From Deltaproteobacteria bacterium (lineage in GTDB: Bacteria; Desulfobacterota; Desulfuromonadia; Desulfuromonadales; BM103): a stretch of DNA of 58,333 bases. The DNA is taken from NCBI GenBank assembly GCA_024279915.1, contig JAJRRB010000012.1, positions 1-58,333 of the forward strand, written 5' to 3'. The notes beneath the pieces are model-generated. The model was not told the DNA's origin. It saw nothing but the letters and a program-made list of their open reading frames with translations, and searched no databases. Numbering within the stretch: position 1 is the first letter of the stretch; each line of letters opens with the position of its first letter. The position numbers and the translations under genes were made by a program. Below are positions 34,915 to 44,571 of this stretch, piece after piece.

Positions 34915-37893
34915 TTATCCGAGGCTGTCGTTTTCAAGCAGCAACCACATAACAACGGTTGTTCCCATGCCTGGCTCACTGTGATAATCCACCCCGCCAC
35001 CATGCCCCTCCATGATATTCTTGATGATCGGAACCCCAAGTCCAACTCCAAAATTTTTAGTGCTGAACATCGGTTCAAAAATTCGTGCCATAACTTCTTC
35101 GCTCATACCCGAACCAGTGTCACGAACCAGGATCTCACAGCGGTCATCAATAACTCGGGTCTGAATATCCAAAAGTTTGTTTGCATTAGGTTTCTCGGCA
35201 AGAGCCTGCAGGGCATTGGTGATAACATTGACCATAACCCTGCGCAAACGTTCTGAATCTGCCAGAACAGTTGCTTGTGAAGAAAGATCCCAATGGCAAT
35301 GAACTTCATCCGGGAAAGAGAGTTCATCCAGAAGTTCTGCAAACCATGTATCGATCTCGAAAAACTCTTTCTCTATCTTGCGCTGACGGGAAAAATCAAG
35401 GAGATCACTGATGATATTATCACAGCGTTCAACGTTGCGTTCCGCCAGCAACAGAGGCCTTGCAAGATGTGCATGTTCCTCCCCTCTCAACGAATCTTTG
35501 AGCAGATACAAAGCATTAGCGACCGTTCCCAACGGGTTGCGAATTTCGTGGCTGACCGTTGCTGTTAACTGGCCGAGCACCGCAAGCCTGCCCTTTTGAA
35601 CCAGTTCTTCCTGTGCGGCCTGTAACTGCGCAGTACGCTCGGTGACAAGTTCTTCCAGGCGGGCACGATATTTCTCCAACTCGCTCTCCGCAGCCTTACG
35701 GTCTGAAACATCCTGAACCATGGAGAGGACACCGATTATCTCGCCAGAGATATCACTCATCGGGGTGTTACTCCATTCACAAGTGATGATTCTGCCGTCC
35801 TTAGTTACATTGTCGTTTAAGCTATGTGCCGCCGTATCACCTGCTTTCATCCTGTCCCAGAGTGGCTCGACAACTGGTCTCACTTCCTCTGGAACAATCG
35901 TGCCGAAGGGGCTATTACCGAGCATTTCATTCTCCGAGAAACCAAAGATAGCTTCAGCGGCCGGATTCCACATATTAACGGTAAAATCAAGCGTCCATAG
36001 AATGCAGCCCAGAGGCATACGGTTGATCAGAAGCGACAGACGCTCGTTAACTTCGCGGAGCTTTTCTACAGCCTTCTTACGCTCGGAAATATCACGAACG
36101 GCGGCAAGTATCCGGTTCCGGTTACCAATAACTGCACTGCGTAAATTGACTTCGGACCAGAAGAGCTCGCCGGTTGCTTTGCGTGAGTGCCATTCAAAGG
36201 TACTACTTCCCTTTTCCTGCGCATCTTGCAATTTGAGTCTGGCGTCCTCGATCTCATATGGACTTTCACCTTGGCTGAAGGCACCAAGATCGCTAACGAG
36301 AGCCTTTTCATAATCACATTCAAACATATTCAACATCGCTTGATTAACATCAATGACTCGCCCGGTCTCGGCGTCATGGATAAAGATAGCATCACTGGTG
36401 GAGTTAAAAATCTCACGGTAGTTCCGCTCGCTATGACTTAGCGCATTGATAAGTTCTTTCTGTGCTGTGAAATCAATCATACCTCCTAGCAGACGCACTG
36501 GCCGGTTGTCTTCTACGACGACAGTGACCAGATCGCGAACCCAGATGTTTTTGCCGTCGGCAGCAACCATCCGGTATTCAAAATCGTGGTCATCTTGTTT
36601 TTCTGACATCAGTTGTCTATAGGCCCTGGACTGCTCCATATCCTCGGGGTGAATCTTCTTTTCCCAAAAACAAGGGTCCTCATACCAGTCCTGAATAGGA
36701 TATCCAAGCATGACCTCAGCCTGTCTGCTGACAAAAAGGAAACGGCAAGATGGATACTCCATTTCCCAGACGATCCCGTCGATTGAATTAACCAGATCGC
36801 GAAATCTTTGTTCATTGCTGACAATCGATTCCTCGCGAATCTTGATGGCATGAGACATATTCGTGATCTGATCGGCCAAGACATCAATTTCGGAATACCC
36901 TGAGGGGGGAAGGTTCAACTCATAATCGCCGTTCGCAATCTGCCCGGCTCTCTCCCCCAGGGCATTCAATGGCTGCATGAGGCGACGCACATTCAAGAGC
37001 GCAATAAAGCTGGCAAGGATAGCCGCGACGGCCATAAAGCCAATCAGCAGGTTGCGCATGTGAAAAATCGGCGCCATCACTTTATCCATATCAAGCCCGA
37101 CCCAGACAACCCATTCCGGGGTCGTGATAAGCGTCGCACTTTCCAGGTAATGCCTTGTCCCCTGTTCAAACTCCTGAGTTGTCTCAGTGCCCTTCATAGC
37201 AGCAACAACTGTCGGATGATCGCCAAAATTGATCCGCTGCATAGCTTTTTCGGCTATATTGTGCGCGACCAGGGTGCCACTGTCATCAACAATCGAGACC
37301 TCAACACCACCGTGGGTTGAGTAGCGCTGCAATAATTTTCCAAGGCTTCTCAAGCGGATATTCCCCAGCAAAAAACCTTGCTGCATTGGTACCCCAAGTG
37401 TGACTGACGGTTCTCCAGTAACCAATGAGACGAAGGTATTACTCCAGACGGGCCTCTCGTCCACATTGATATTCTGAAATATCTGGTGCCCGGAGAAATC
37501 AAGCTTGACATAGTCATCGCGTCTTGATTGCAGTTTTGGTAAAACCCCGAGGTGCAGAATTTGGCGATTGTTATCTAACAGATAAATTGACTCAAAAAAC
37601 TGTGAGTTTCTAACCACACCGGCCAGGAAGTCATCCACACTGTCAGGTCGAAGAATCGTATCTGATGCGATCGTCTGCTGGACATGTCGCAAGTCAGAAA
37701 GAACCTCAAGAAGAAAAGATTCGACCTCTTCAGAGACACTTCTGGCTTGCATCATATTACGTGCACGAACACCGTCGAGCTGTTGTTTTGAGAGCAGCTG
37801 GATATTGAGCAGGCCAAAGAAAAGAACAGGAATAGAGGCGACTAGAAGGAAGTTTAAAGTTAAAGCGCGTTTCAGTGAGGTGAGGAGAGGCAT
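34915..37893 (-). CDS. membrane sensor histidine kinase (Cache, HAMP, three PAS, HisKA, HATPase)
   Basis: About 992 residues from the ATG at 37893; a TTG at 37914 in frame is an alternative, and neither has a good ribosome binding site. A first membrane segment (about 10-32), an extracytoplasmic Cache-like sensor domain, a second membrane segment near 285-310 and HAMP follow. Three PAS/PAC units come next (SIDGIVWEMEY, STSDAIFIHDAETG and MPLGCILWTLDF mark their starts). The HisKA helix has the intact SHEIRNPL histidine and the ATPase has N, DTGSGM and GVGLGVP boxes. It follows a response regulator gene by about 80 bases and is its likely partner. Ligand unknown. Confidence 0.93.
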   Translation of the reverse strand: MPLLTSLKRALTLNFLLVASIPVLFFGLLNIQLLSKQQLDGVRARNMMQARSVSEEVESFLLEVLSDLRHVQQTIASDTILRPDSVDDFLAGVVRNSQFFESIYLLDNNRQILHLGVLPKLQSRRDDYVKLDFSGHQIFQNINVDERPVWSNTFVSLVTGEPSVTLGVPMQQGFLLGNIRLRSLGKLLQRYSTHGGVEVSIVDDSGTLVAHNIAEKAMQRINFGDHPTVVAAMKGTETTQEFEQGTRHYLESATLITTPEWVVWVGLDMDKVMAPIFHMRNLLIGFMAVAAILASFIALLNVRRLMQPLNALGERAGQIANGDYELNLPPSGYSEIDVLADQITNMSHAIKIREESIVSNEQRFRDLVNSIDGIVWEMEYPSCRFLFVSRQAEVMLGYPIQDWYEDPCFWEKKIHPEDMEQSRAYRQLMSEKQDDHDFEYRMVAADGKNIWVRDLVTVVVEDNRPVRLLGGMIDFTAQKELINALSHSERNYREIFNSTSDAIFIHDAETGRVIDVNQAMLNMFECDYEKALVSDLGAFSQGESPYEIEDARLKLQDAQEKGSSTFEWHSRKATGELFWSEVNLRSAVIGNRNRILAAVRDISERKKAVEKLREVNERLSLLINRMPLGCILWTLDFTVNMWNPAAEAIFGFSENEMLGNSPFGTIVPEEVRPVVEPLWDRMKAGDTAAHSLNDNVTKDGRIITCEWSNTPMSDISGEIIGVLSMVQDVSDRKAAESELEKYRARLEELVTERTAQLQAAQEELVQKGRLAVLGQLTATVSHEIRNPLGTVANALYLLKDSLRGEEHAHLARPLLLAERNVERCDNIISDLLDFSRQRKIEKEFFEIDTWFAELLDELSFPDEVHCHWDLSSQATVLADSERLRRVMVNVITNALQALAEKPNANKLLDIQTRVIDDRCEILVRDTGSGMSEEVMARIFEPMFSTKNFGVGLGVPIIKNIMEGHGGGVDYHSEPGMGTTVVMWLLLENDSLG

Positions 37894-37970
37894 GTCAGTT
37901 GATAAGCCTGTCAATCAGGACAAGTAAAGCGTCAATAGAAACAAGCTACAAACGCTTCAGGATCATGAAA

Positions 37971-38363
37971 TCAGTGATTAGATGTGGAAGAAGGCTCATT
38001 ATGGAGCTTATCAATATGACCGAACATCTCTTTAAGCCGAAACGGTTTACGCAAAATATCGACAGCTCCGGCCTGGCGTGCCTTATCGAGAACGGCGGCC
38101 TCGCTGAAACCGGTCATCATGACAATGTGTGCCGTTGGACAAAAATCGCGAATCTCGACAAGGCTTTCGACACCGTCTTTGCCTGGCAACTTAATATCCA
38201 TAAAAGCGATATCGTAGCAGAGACTATGGAATTTTCTGATTGCCTCTTCACCCGTGCGCGCGAGATCCACATGACAGTTGCGCACACCCAGAGCTATCAT
38301 CAAACTCTCGGCGAAATCCGGATCATCTTCGACAATCAAAACTTTGGTAATTTCTTGCCCCAT
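37971..38363 (-). CDS. single-domain response regulator
   Basis: 130 residues containing only a receiver domain. Acidic residues ED at 12-13, phospho-acceptor Asp56 in AFMDIKLP, Thr in MMTGF and Lys in ILRKPF are all present. There is no output domain, so it probably relays phosphate or acts by protein contact. It precedes the PAS kinase on the same strand and is probably co-transcribed with it. Confidence 0.93.
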   Translation of the reverse strand: MGQEITKVLIVEDDPDFAESLMIALGVRNCHVDLARTGEEAIRKFHSLCYDIAFMDIKLPGKDGVESLVEIRDFCPTAHIVMMTGFSEAAVLDKARQAGAVDILRKPFRLKEMFGHIDKLHNEPSSTSNH

Positions 38364-38466
38364 CTAGTCCCCCACTTACAGACAAACTGAACTAAGAAAA
38401 CTGTAACATAAAAACGGACATTCTTCTACATTAGAAACACTAAAGAGCACGGTATTAAGCTACAAT

Positions 38467-39447
38467 TTATAAGTTCAATAGAGAACTCACGCGCGACTCA
38501 ACTGCCTCTCGGGCCTCTGCGACAATGCGCTGCAATAAAACCTCACAAGTAGGGATATCATCTATCAACCCGAGGGCCATACCTGCCGCCCAGACACCAC
38601 CATTGATATCGCCACTCACCATAACCTCTTCACGGCCACGCTCACCGGCAACCAAAGGCTGAAGCTTCGCGAAGTCTGTCGCACCGTCCTGATCTTCAAT
38701 GAGGAGGACTTCTCTGGCGACCTTATTGTTAAACACGCGCGCTGTGTTGTTGAGTGTTCTAAAAATCAACGTTGTCTGTCGCTCGTCGGCATCAATAATG
38801 GCCTGTTTTACATTGTCGTGAACAGGTGCTTCCTGTGTCGCTACAAACCGTGTACCCATATTGATGCCCTCCGCACCGAGAGCAAAAGCTGCTGCCATCT
38901 GATAGCCGTTAGCAATACCGCCCGAGGCCAATATCGGGATAGAGAGCTTGGCCGCCACTACGGGTATAAGTACCAGGTTGGTGATGTCATCTTCGCCGGG
39001 ATGACCGGCACATTCGAAGCCATCCACACTGACTGCGTCACAACCAATTGATTCCGCTTTCAAAGCATGACGAACTGAAGTGCACTTATGAACAACCTTA
39101 ATACCAACAGCTTTAAATGCAGACATGAAAGGTTGAGGATTACGTCCGGCGGTTTCTACAATTTTGACGCCACTCTCGACAATCGCTTTCGCATATTCTT
39201 CGTAAGGCGGCGGATTGATGGCCGGAAGAATCGTTAAGTTAACACCAAAAGGTTTGCTAGTCAGTTCTCGACATCGGGCAATCTCTTTGGTCAGAGCATC
39301 TGGGGTTGGTAAGGTTAAGGCTGTGATAATGCCCAGGCCTCCGGCATTGGAGACTGCCGCAGCAAGGTCGGCGGTGCCAACCCACATCATGCCACCTTGA
39401 ACGATAGGATATTCGATGCCAAGCAGTTCTGTGATTCTAGTTTTCAT
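38467..39447 (-). CDS. nitronate monooxygenase-family FMN protein
   Basis: 326 residues from the ATG at 39447, which has AGGTGA just upstream. It is a TIM-barrel flavoprotein of the nitronate monooxygenase / 2-nitropropane dioxygenase family, related to the enoyl-ACP reductase FabK. Motifs visible are [10 protein letters not shown] at the N-terminus, CAGHPGEDD in the middle, LASGGIANG and NMGTRFVAT for phosphate binding. It starts 27 bases after etfA, so it belongs to the etf operon. Real substrate unknown; coupling to ETF may mean an oxidoreductase acting on acyl or nitro compounds. Confidence 0.85.
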   Translation of the reverse strand: MKTRITELLGIEYPIVQGGMMWVGTADLAAAVSNAGGLGIITALTLPTPDALTKEIARCRELTSKPFGVNLTILPAINPPPYEEYAKAIVESGVKIVETAGRNPQPFMSAFKAVGIKVVHKCTSVRHALKAESIGCDAVSVDGFECAGHPGEDDITNLVLIPVVAAKLSIPILASGGIANGYQMAAAFALGAEGINMGTRFVATQEAPVHDNVKQAIIDADERQTTLIFRTLNNTARVFNNKVAREVLLIEDQDGATDFAKLQPLVAGERGREEVMVSGDINGGVWAAGMALGLIDDIPTCEVLLQRIVAEAREAVESRVSSLLNL

Positions 39448-39474
39448 AATAATCACCTATGACATGAAGATGTT

Positions 39475-40392
39475 TCAAAGGTTGTTTATTTTCTCTGTCA
39501 TCGCTGGCACAAATTCTTTGAGGTCAGCCACAATCAAAACATCAGCAACTTCACCGATAGGAGCGTCTCTGTCAGTATTGATCGCCACGATGAATTCGGA
39601 CTTTTTCATACCAGCCAAATGCTGGATTGCCCCGGAAATGCCACAGGCCACATAGAGCTTCGGAGAAACCGTCTGACCGGTCGTCCCGACCTGGCGAGTG
39701 TGATCAGCCCATTCAGAATCTACGACCGGACGACTGGTACCGTATTCCCCTTTGAGGGCCTTGGCCAGCTCTTCAATCATCTCCATATTTTCTGGTTTAC
39801 CAATGCCACGACCGGCGCTGACAATCACTTCAGCTTTGGAGAGGTCGACGCCACCAGGCTCTGCTTCCTCATAGCCACAGAACTCCATTTCAGAAGCAGT
39901 CTCTGTATTGATCGGCACAACGGTCGGGTTGCCGGTCGGATGATCCTCAAGGCCAAAAGCGCCACCCTGAAGGGTGAGGACCATCTGAGCTGTCTTCGCT
40001 TTGACATCACATCTCAACTTGGAATTACAGGCCGGAACGACCGGGACACCATCAACAATGTCGATCACTTCGGATACATGGGCGACATTTAACGCCAGAG
40101 ATATCCGTGGGGCCAGATCCCAGCCATACGAACTATGGGCAAAGACCACCATATCGGGCTGCTCTTTGGCAATGACATCGAGCAACAGCTGCTTGTGGAC
40201 AGCCGGGTTGAATTCTCCATACTTGTCCACATCGGCCAGATAAAGCGTGCCATTGTAGGCGGGAAGAACGCCCTCTGATCCGACCAGGAACATAGCGCTA
40301 TCAGCACCGAGCTGCCCTGCAAAGGCAACCAGTTCATAGCTGTTATTGAGTAATTCACCATCTCTATATTCTGCAACCAGTAGTATTTTCAT
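39475..40392 (-). CDS. etfA: electron transfer flavoprotein alpha subunit
   Basis: 305 residues from the ATG at 40392, with GAGGAGGT before it. EtfA binds FAD and, with EtfB, carries electrons from flavin dehydrogenases to the membrane. The C-terminal FAD domain shows VSAGRGIG, then SRPVVDSEW, the [20 protein letters not shown] region and [20 protein letters not shown], all typical. No extra ferredoxin domain is present. The gene lies between etfB and the nitronate monooxygenase-like gene. Confidence 0.96.
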   Translation of the reverse strand: MKILLVAEYRDGELLNNSYELVAFAGQLGADSAMFLVGSEGVLPAYNGTLYLADVDKYGEFNPAVHKQLLLDVIAKEQPDMVVFAHSSYGWDLAPRISLALNVAHVSEVIDIVDGVPVVPACNSKLRCDVKAKTAQMVLTLQGGAFGLEDHPTGNPTVVPINTETASEMEFCGYEEAEPGGVDLSKAEVIVSAGRGIGKPENMEMIEELAKALKGEYGTSRPVVDSEWADHTRQVGTTGQTVSPKLYVACGISGAIQHLAGMKKSEFIVAINTDRDAPIGEVADVLIVADLKEFVPAMTEKINNL

Positions 40393-40429
40393 CGTTACCT
40401 CCTCGGAGCCCGTCAAACATGACAGGCAA

Positions 40430-41203
40430 CTATGCCAACACGGCGGTTTTGTCTTTCAGGATTTTAATAAGCTGATCAGTCAAGTCAGCCACATCTCCCT
40501 CAAGAACCAATCCACCGCCCTTCTTCTCCGGGAAATACATCCTTACTGTCTCTTGTTTGCTTTCAACTTTGAGCAGCTCAGAAATCGGAATAGACAGAAG
40601 CTCCTTCCGTTTTGCTTTCATGATATTTGGCAAGGTCGGGTAGCGTGGTGTATTCAGGCCGAGTTGACAGGTGACCAATGCCGGAGCTCTGGTCTTGATA
40701 ATCGATTTGATGCCACCTTCCAGTTCACGCTTAGCCGTGATCTGGCCTCCCTCAAAAGCAAAACCAACAATCGTTGTAATACTTGGCAGACCAAGCATTT
40801 CAGCCACCAATACACCAACTTGCGCGGAGCCACGATCCTGAGATTGCATCCCGGTACAGATCATGTAGAAACCCTTATCTTTGGCAACCTCAGCAATCAC
40901 CGAAGCAATCTCATATGGGTCTTTTTTGAAGTAGTCATCATCGGCAATATGCGCACCACGATCACAGCCCATAGCGAGCGCTTTTTTCATCATTTCCCTG
41001 ACACGGTCAGGACCGATACTGAGGACAGTCAGGTCTGCATCATCGACCTGGTCTTTAAGTTGTACGGCCTGCTCGACGGCATATTCATCATATTCGTTCA
41101 TCCGCCAGGCAAGATCGGCTTCCTCGTACCATTTGCTTTCGCTATTCAGCTTGAACCTCGATTCCATATCTGGAACCTGCTTGATGCATACGAGAATTTT
41201 CAT
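40430..41203 (-). CDS. etfB: electron transfer flavoprotein beta subunit
   Basis: 257 residues from the ATG at 41203 (GGAGGAAG upstream). The start MKILVCIKQVPD is characteristic of EtfB, as are NEYDEYAVEQAV, TGMQSQDRGSAQVG (the ETF beta signature region) and PRYPTLPNIMKAKRK. It pairs with EtfA. It lies 50 bases downstream of the membrane Fe-S oxidoreductase. Confidence 0.96.
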   Translation of the reverse strand: MKILVCIKQVPDMESRFKLNSESKWYEEADLAWRMNEYDEYAVEQAVQLKDQVDDADLTVLSIGPDRVREMMKKALAMGCDRGAHIADDDYFKKDPYEIASVIAEVAKDKGFYMICTGMQSQDRGSAQVGVLVAEMLGLPSITTIVGFAFEGGQITAKRELEGGIKSIIKTRAPALVTCQLGLNTPRYPTLPNIMKAKRKELLSIPISELLKVESKQETVRMYFPEKKGGGLVLEGDVADLTDQLIKILKDKTAVLA

Positions 41204-41253
41204 CACTTCCTCCAATTAAGCTTTGTTGCTCGATTCAAAAGCAGGTGCAACTT

Positions 41254-43236
41254 TTAAATCAAACGCTCAGCCAGGACTTCGGCAATATCCTTTGTGTTCA
41301 GTTTGTCCTCAACATTGGCCCCTTTAACACCGTCTTCGAACATCGTCAGGCAGAAGGGGCAATTGGAGAGCAAGGTCGGAGCCCCGGTTTCAACCGCCAT
41401 TTTAACTCGTTGGATGTTGATCCGGTCACCCAGCTTCTCTTCAGCCATAATCCGCCCGCCTCCGGCACTGCAGCAGAAAGCTTCAGCACGGTTCTTGTCC
41501 ATTTCGGTAATCTGACCGCCAGCCGCTTTGATAAGGGAGCGTGGCGCATCATAGATATCGTTATGACGGCCCAGATAGCAGGAATCGTGGTAGGTGCAGT
41601 GCAACTCTTCAGCATTGACTTTAAGTTTGCCGGTTTTTAAGAGATCTTCAAGGAAGACTGTGTAACTTTCTACTTCTATCTCTAAACCGAGATCTTGATA
41701 ATCTTTAGCCAGCGTGCTGAAACAGTGAGGACAGGTTGTCACCACTTTTTTAACATTATAGCCCTTGATCAATTCGACATTCTCGAGAGCCAGGGATTGG
41801 TACAGGTATTCGTTGCCCATCTTGCGCATCGGTTCACCACAACATTTTTCTTCCTTGCCGAGGATGCCGACTTTGATACCAGCTGCCTGACAGAGCGAGA
41901 CAAAGCTCTTTGCGATTTTAATATTACGCTTGTCAAATGAGGCATAACAGCCAACAAAATAGAGAATATCCACATCAGGATCTTCTGAGAGAGGCTTGAT
42001 ACCAATCTCTTCGGCCCAGTCGCCGCGTGATGCGTAGCCCAGGCCGAGGGGGTTGCCATTGACTTCGGTCTGTTCCATAGCGGTCATCACCTCTTCACCA
42101 GGGAACTCACCTTCCATCAGGACCATGTTACGTCGCATATCGATGATTTTTTTGACATGTTCGATACTCGCCGGACAGATATCCTGACAAGCCAGACAAG
42201 TGGTACAAGCCCAGATTGCGTCCTTGTCACAGGTTTCGATCAGGTTGGCCTTCGGATTTTCGAAAGCCACTTCGCCAATCTGGTTGACGATCTTCATCGG
42301 TGAGAGGGGTTTATCGGTATTGTAGGCCGGACAACGGTCCTGGCAGCGTTTGCACTGGGTACAGGCATCAGCATCAAAGATATCTTTCCAGGTCAGATCC
42401 GTAATTGCTGCGGCACCAAAGCTCTCAGCCTCTTCATCTTCCATATCGATGCTGACAAGTTTCCCGGTGGGACCTAGATCTTCGAAGAGATAATTGAGGC
42501 TGGTGGTAAAAATATGCCGTAATTTGGTAAAGGGTATCAGAACGATAAAGGCCATCACCAACAGCAGGTGGAACCACCAGGTGAGACGATGCAAAGAGCG
42601 CAGATGCTCTTCACCCAGGCCAGCCATGCCCTTGGCAAAGACCAGTCCGACCGGTGACCAAAAGGCTAATGAAGTCCCCATCTCGGTGACCGCCATACGC
42701 GCACCTTCGATGACAAAACCGCTGATCAGAATCGCAAAGAGAAGACCGTGTATGATGGCATCGTCTTTTATGGTCTCAAGCCCATCGGGTCGTACAAAAT
42801 AACGCCGCACAAAGAGACTGCCGAGCATAACAAGGGCGACCAGACCTGCCAGATCCAGAACCACGGAGAAGAACAGGTAGAAATTTCCTTCAAGGAATTT
42901 GACACCGAACAACAGGTCAGTAAAGTCAGCCTGAATAACAATCAGACAGGTACCGAGAAACAGTAGAAAGAAGCCCCAGAAAAATAAACCGTGGACCAGT
43001 CCCGGCCCCTTCACCAGCGTCACCTTACTCTGTAGCAGCACGTTTTTGGCCAGATTGGTAATCCGGATTGGCAGCTGGTCAAGCCGATCAACAGGCTGTC
43101 CTTGTTTATAGACCTTGATCCGCCTCATGAAAGCGCTGGCCAGTACAGCTATTGCGGCAAAGGTCAACAGATACATGGGTAGTAAGGTCCCTACTCCATG
43201 GCCGACATTCCAGTAGATCTCTCGGCTAATTTCCAT
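41254..43236 (-). CDS. membrane Fe-S oxidoreductase, CCG-domain (probable ETF:menaquinone reductase)
   Basis: 660 residues. The first 240 or so hold several hydrophobic segments resembling the NarI/HdrE-type cytochrome b domain (for example MYLLTFAAIAVLASAF and the GLFFWGFFLLFLGTCLIV region), with conserved His residues. Next come two 4Fe-4S sites (CTQCKRCQDRCP and CTTCLACQDICP) and two CCG domains (CCGEPMRKMG, TTCPHCFS, CTYHDSCYLG, CCSAGGG). The family with this layout next to etfBA is described as a membrane-bound ETF:menaquinone oxidoreductase in Geobacter-type bacteria, replacing classic ETF-QO. Operon order is this gene, etfB, etfA, then the FMN protein. Start supported by AGAGGT. Confidence 0.9.
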   Translation of the reverse strand: MEISREIYWNVGHGVGTLLPMYLLTFAAIAVLASAFMRRIKVYKQGQPVDRLDQLPIRITNLAKNVLLQSKVTLVKGPGLVHGLFFWGFFLLFLGTCLIVIQADFTDLLFGVKFLEGNFYLFFSVVLDLAGLVALVMLGSLFVRRYFVRPDGLETIKDDAIIHGLLFAILISGFVIEGARMAVTEMGTSLAFWSPVGLVFAKGMAGLGEEHLRSLHRLTWWFHLLLVMAFIVLIPFTKLRHIFTTSLNYLFEDLGPTGKLVSIDMEDEEAESFGAAAITDLTWKDIFDADACTQCKRCQDRCPAYNTDKPLSPMKIVNQIGEVAFENPKANLIETCDKDAIWACTTCLACQDICPASIEHVKKIIDMRRNMVLMEGEFPGEEVMTAMEQTEVNGNPLGLGYASRGDWAEEIGIKPLSEDPDVDILYFVGCYASFDKRNIKIAKSFVSLCQAAGIKVGILGKEEKCCGEPMRKMGNEYLYQSLALENVELIKGYNVKKVVTTCPHCFSTLAKDYQDLGLEIEVESYTVFLEDLLKTGKLKVNAEELHCTYHDSCYLGRHNDIYDAPRSLIKAAGGQITEMDKNRAEAFCCSAGGGRIMAEEKLGDRINIQRVKMAVETGAPTLLSNCPFCLTMFEDGVKGANVEDKLNTKDIAEVLAERLI

Positions 43237-43588
43237 TTAGAACCTCTGCTTACCCGCAGTTTCTGCTGCTTTTTGTGGATAGAACTGCCGCGCTCTTTAC
43301 CCCCGGTCAAAAGAACAACAGAGTTTTTAGGCTTCTACACAGTATCTCACACAGAGACCATAAAGAATACAAATGGCTTGTATGGCCAGTAACGATTGTG
43401 GTAACACAATATCAGGATTAAGCTATAAAAAGACAACAATTACTTTGGTTTGTGACAGGACAGATCAGCAGACAAGACGTTGTACAGAATAACTTTGACG
43501 CTAAACAGCTTTCAACAACTCACAGTTATACACGAAAGTCTCTGTTTAGTGGTGATGGCTTTTTATAGAGAATATCTTGAGGTAACAG
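43237..43588. other. divergent intergenic region
   Basis: 350 bases between the Fe-S oxidoreductase (minus) and a small membrane protein (plus), so it must hold at least one promoter. I found no convincing -35/-10 pair or strong hairpin. GAGGTAA just before 43589 is a good ribosome binding site. Confidence 0.4.
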
Positions 43589-43984
43589 ATGCCGGACAAG
43601 ACCGAAAACGGTAGTGAAAGGATGGGCCGAACCGGCGACCGTCCCTACTGGGTTCTGATTTCTTCCATTCTGATCAGGGCGGTACACCAGCTTGGGGTTG
43701 CAGTTTTTCTTGCCGCTTACCTTCTGGATGTCATTCCTGGACCGCCCAGATTTTATGTATTTATTGCATTTATCAGCGGCGGCCTGCTCCTTGCCAGTGA
43801 ATGGTTACAACACCGACAAATTTTCAGAGAACTTGCAGGGCTGACCAGCATAGTAAAGCTCCTTCTACTGGGAGCGGCGTACCATGGTTTTCTGCCAATG
43901 CCAGCAACAGTAATACTGATCTTCGTCATCGCCTCTATCGGAGCCCATGCACCGAAAAAGGTGAGACACAGGCTACTGCTTTAA
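43589..43984 (+). CDS. small integral membrane protein of unknown function
   Basis: 131 residues with four predicted membrane helices (about residues 22-48, 53-70, 82-98 and 102-118) and a polar N-terminal tail of some 18 residues. I do not recognise a family. The start has GAGGTAACAG in front. It converges on iorB with only 14 bases between the stops. Four-helix proteins of this size are often quinone- or transport-associated, but nothing here proves a role. Confidence 0.7.
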   Translation: MPDKTENGSERMGRTGDRPYWVLISSILIRAVHQLGVAVFLAAYLLDVIPGPPRFYVFIAFISGGLLLASEWLQHRQIFRELAGLTSIVKLLLLGAAYHGFLPMPATVILIFVIASIGAHAPKKVRHRLLL

Positions 43985-43998
43985 GTTCTGGACGATGA

Positions 43999-44571
43999 TC
44001 AAGCCGCAGCACCGCCAGCCAGCGCCTTCATATTGACCTCGACCCCTGTGCCTTTTGAAATCTGTTTTACTACCTCAGTAATGATTTCTTCGTTAAAGGG
44101 AAGATGTTTCATGACTGCCCCGACCATGACCATATTGACAGCTTTGCCGTTGCCAGCCTCCCGGGCAATGGAGAGCGCTTCAACGCCATAAGTATCAGCA
44201 TCAGCGGCAGCAATCTGCTCTTCTACATCCTGCGGATAGACGGCAAGACCAGCAGCCACGGTACTTGGGTTGATGGAGACTTTATTGTAGACCAGACGTC
44301 CGCCTGGTTTGAGATAGTGGATGTAACGTAAAGCTTCCAACGGCTCAAAGGAAATCAGCAGATCAGCGGTTCCAGGCATGACCACCGGCGAATTAACCTG
44401 TTGGCCAATACGTACAAAGCTGATGACGCTACCGCCACGTTGGGCCATCCCGTGAACCTCATTCTGTTTAACGTCCATGCCACTGGCCAAAGCGCTTTCA
44501 GCAAGAACTTTTGAGGCCATCAGAACTCCCTGGCCGCCGACTCCGGCAATAACAATATTAAAGATTTGCAT
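43999..44571 (-). CDS. iorB: indolepyruvate:ferredoxin oxidoreductase beta subunit
   Basis: 190 residues from the ATG at 44571, overlapping the end of iorA by 14 bases; the longer upstream frame is rejected because it lies inside iorA. IorB carries the gamma-type domain of 2-oxoacid:ferredoxin oxidoreductases: VIAGVGGQGVLMASK at the start, then EVHGMAQRGGSV and LLISFEPLEALR. With IorA it oxidises aryl pyruvates from aromatic amino acids to acyl-CoA, reducing ferredoxin. Confidence 0.95.
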   Translation of the reverse strand: MQIFNIVIAGVGGQGVLMASKVLAESALASGMDVKQNEVHGMAQRGGSVISFVRIGQQVNSPVVMPGTADLLISFEPLEALRYIHYLKPGGRLVYNKVSINPSTVAAGLAVYPQDVEEQIAAADADTYGVEALSIAREAGNGKAVNMVMVGAVMKHLPFNEEIITEVVKQISKGTGVEVNMKALAGGAAA

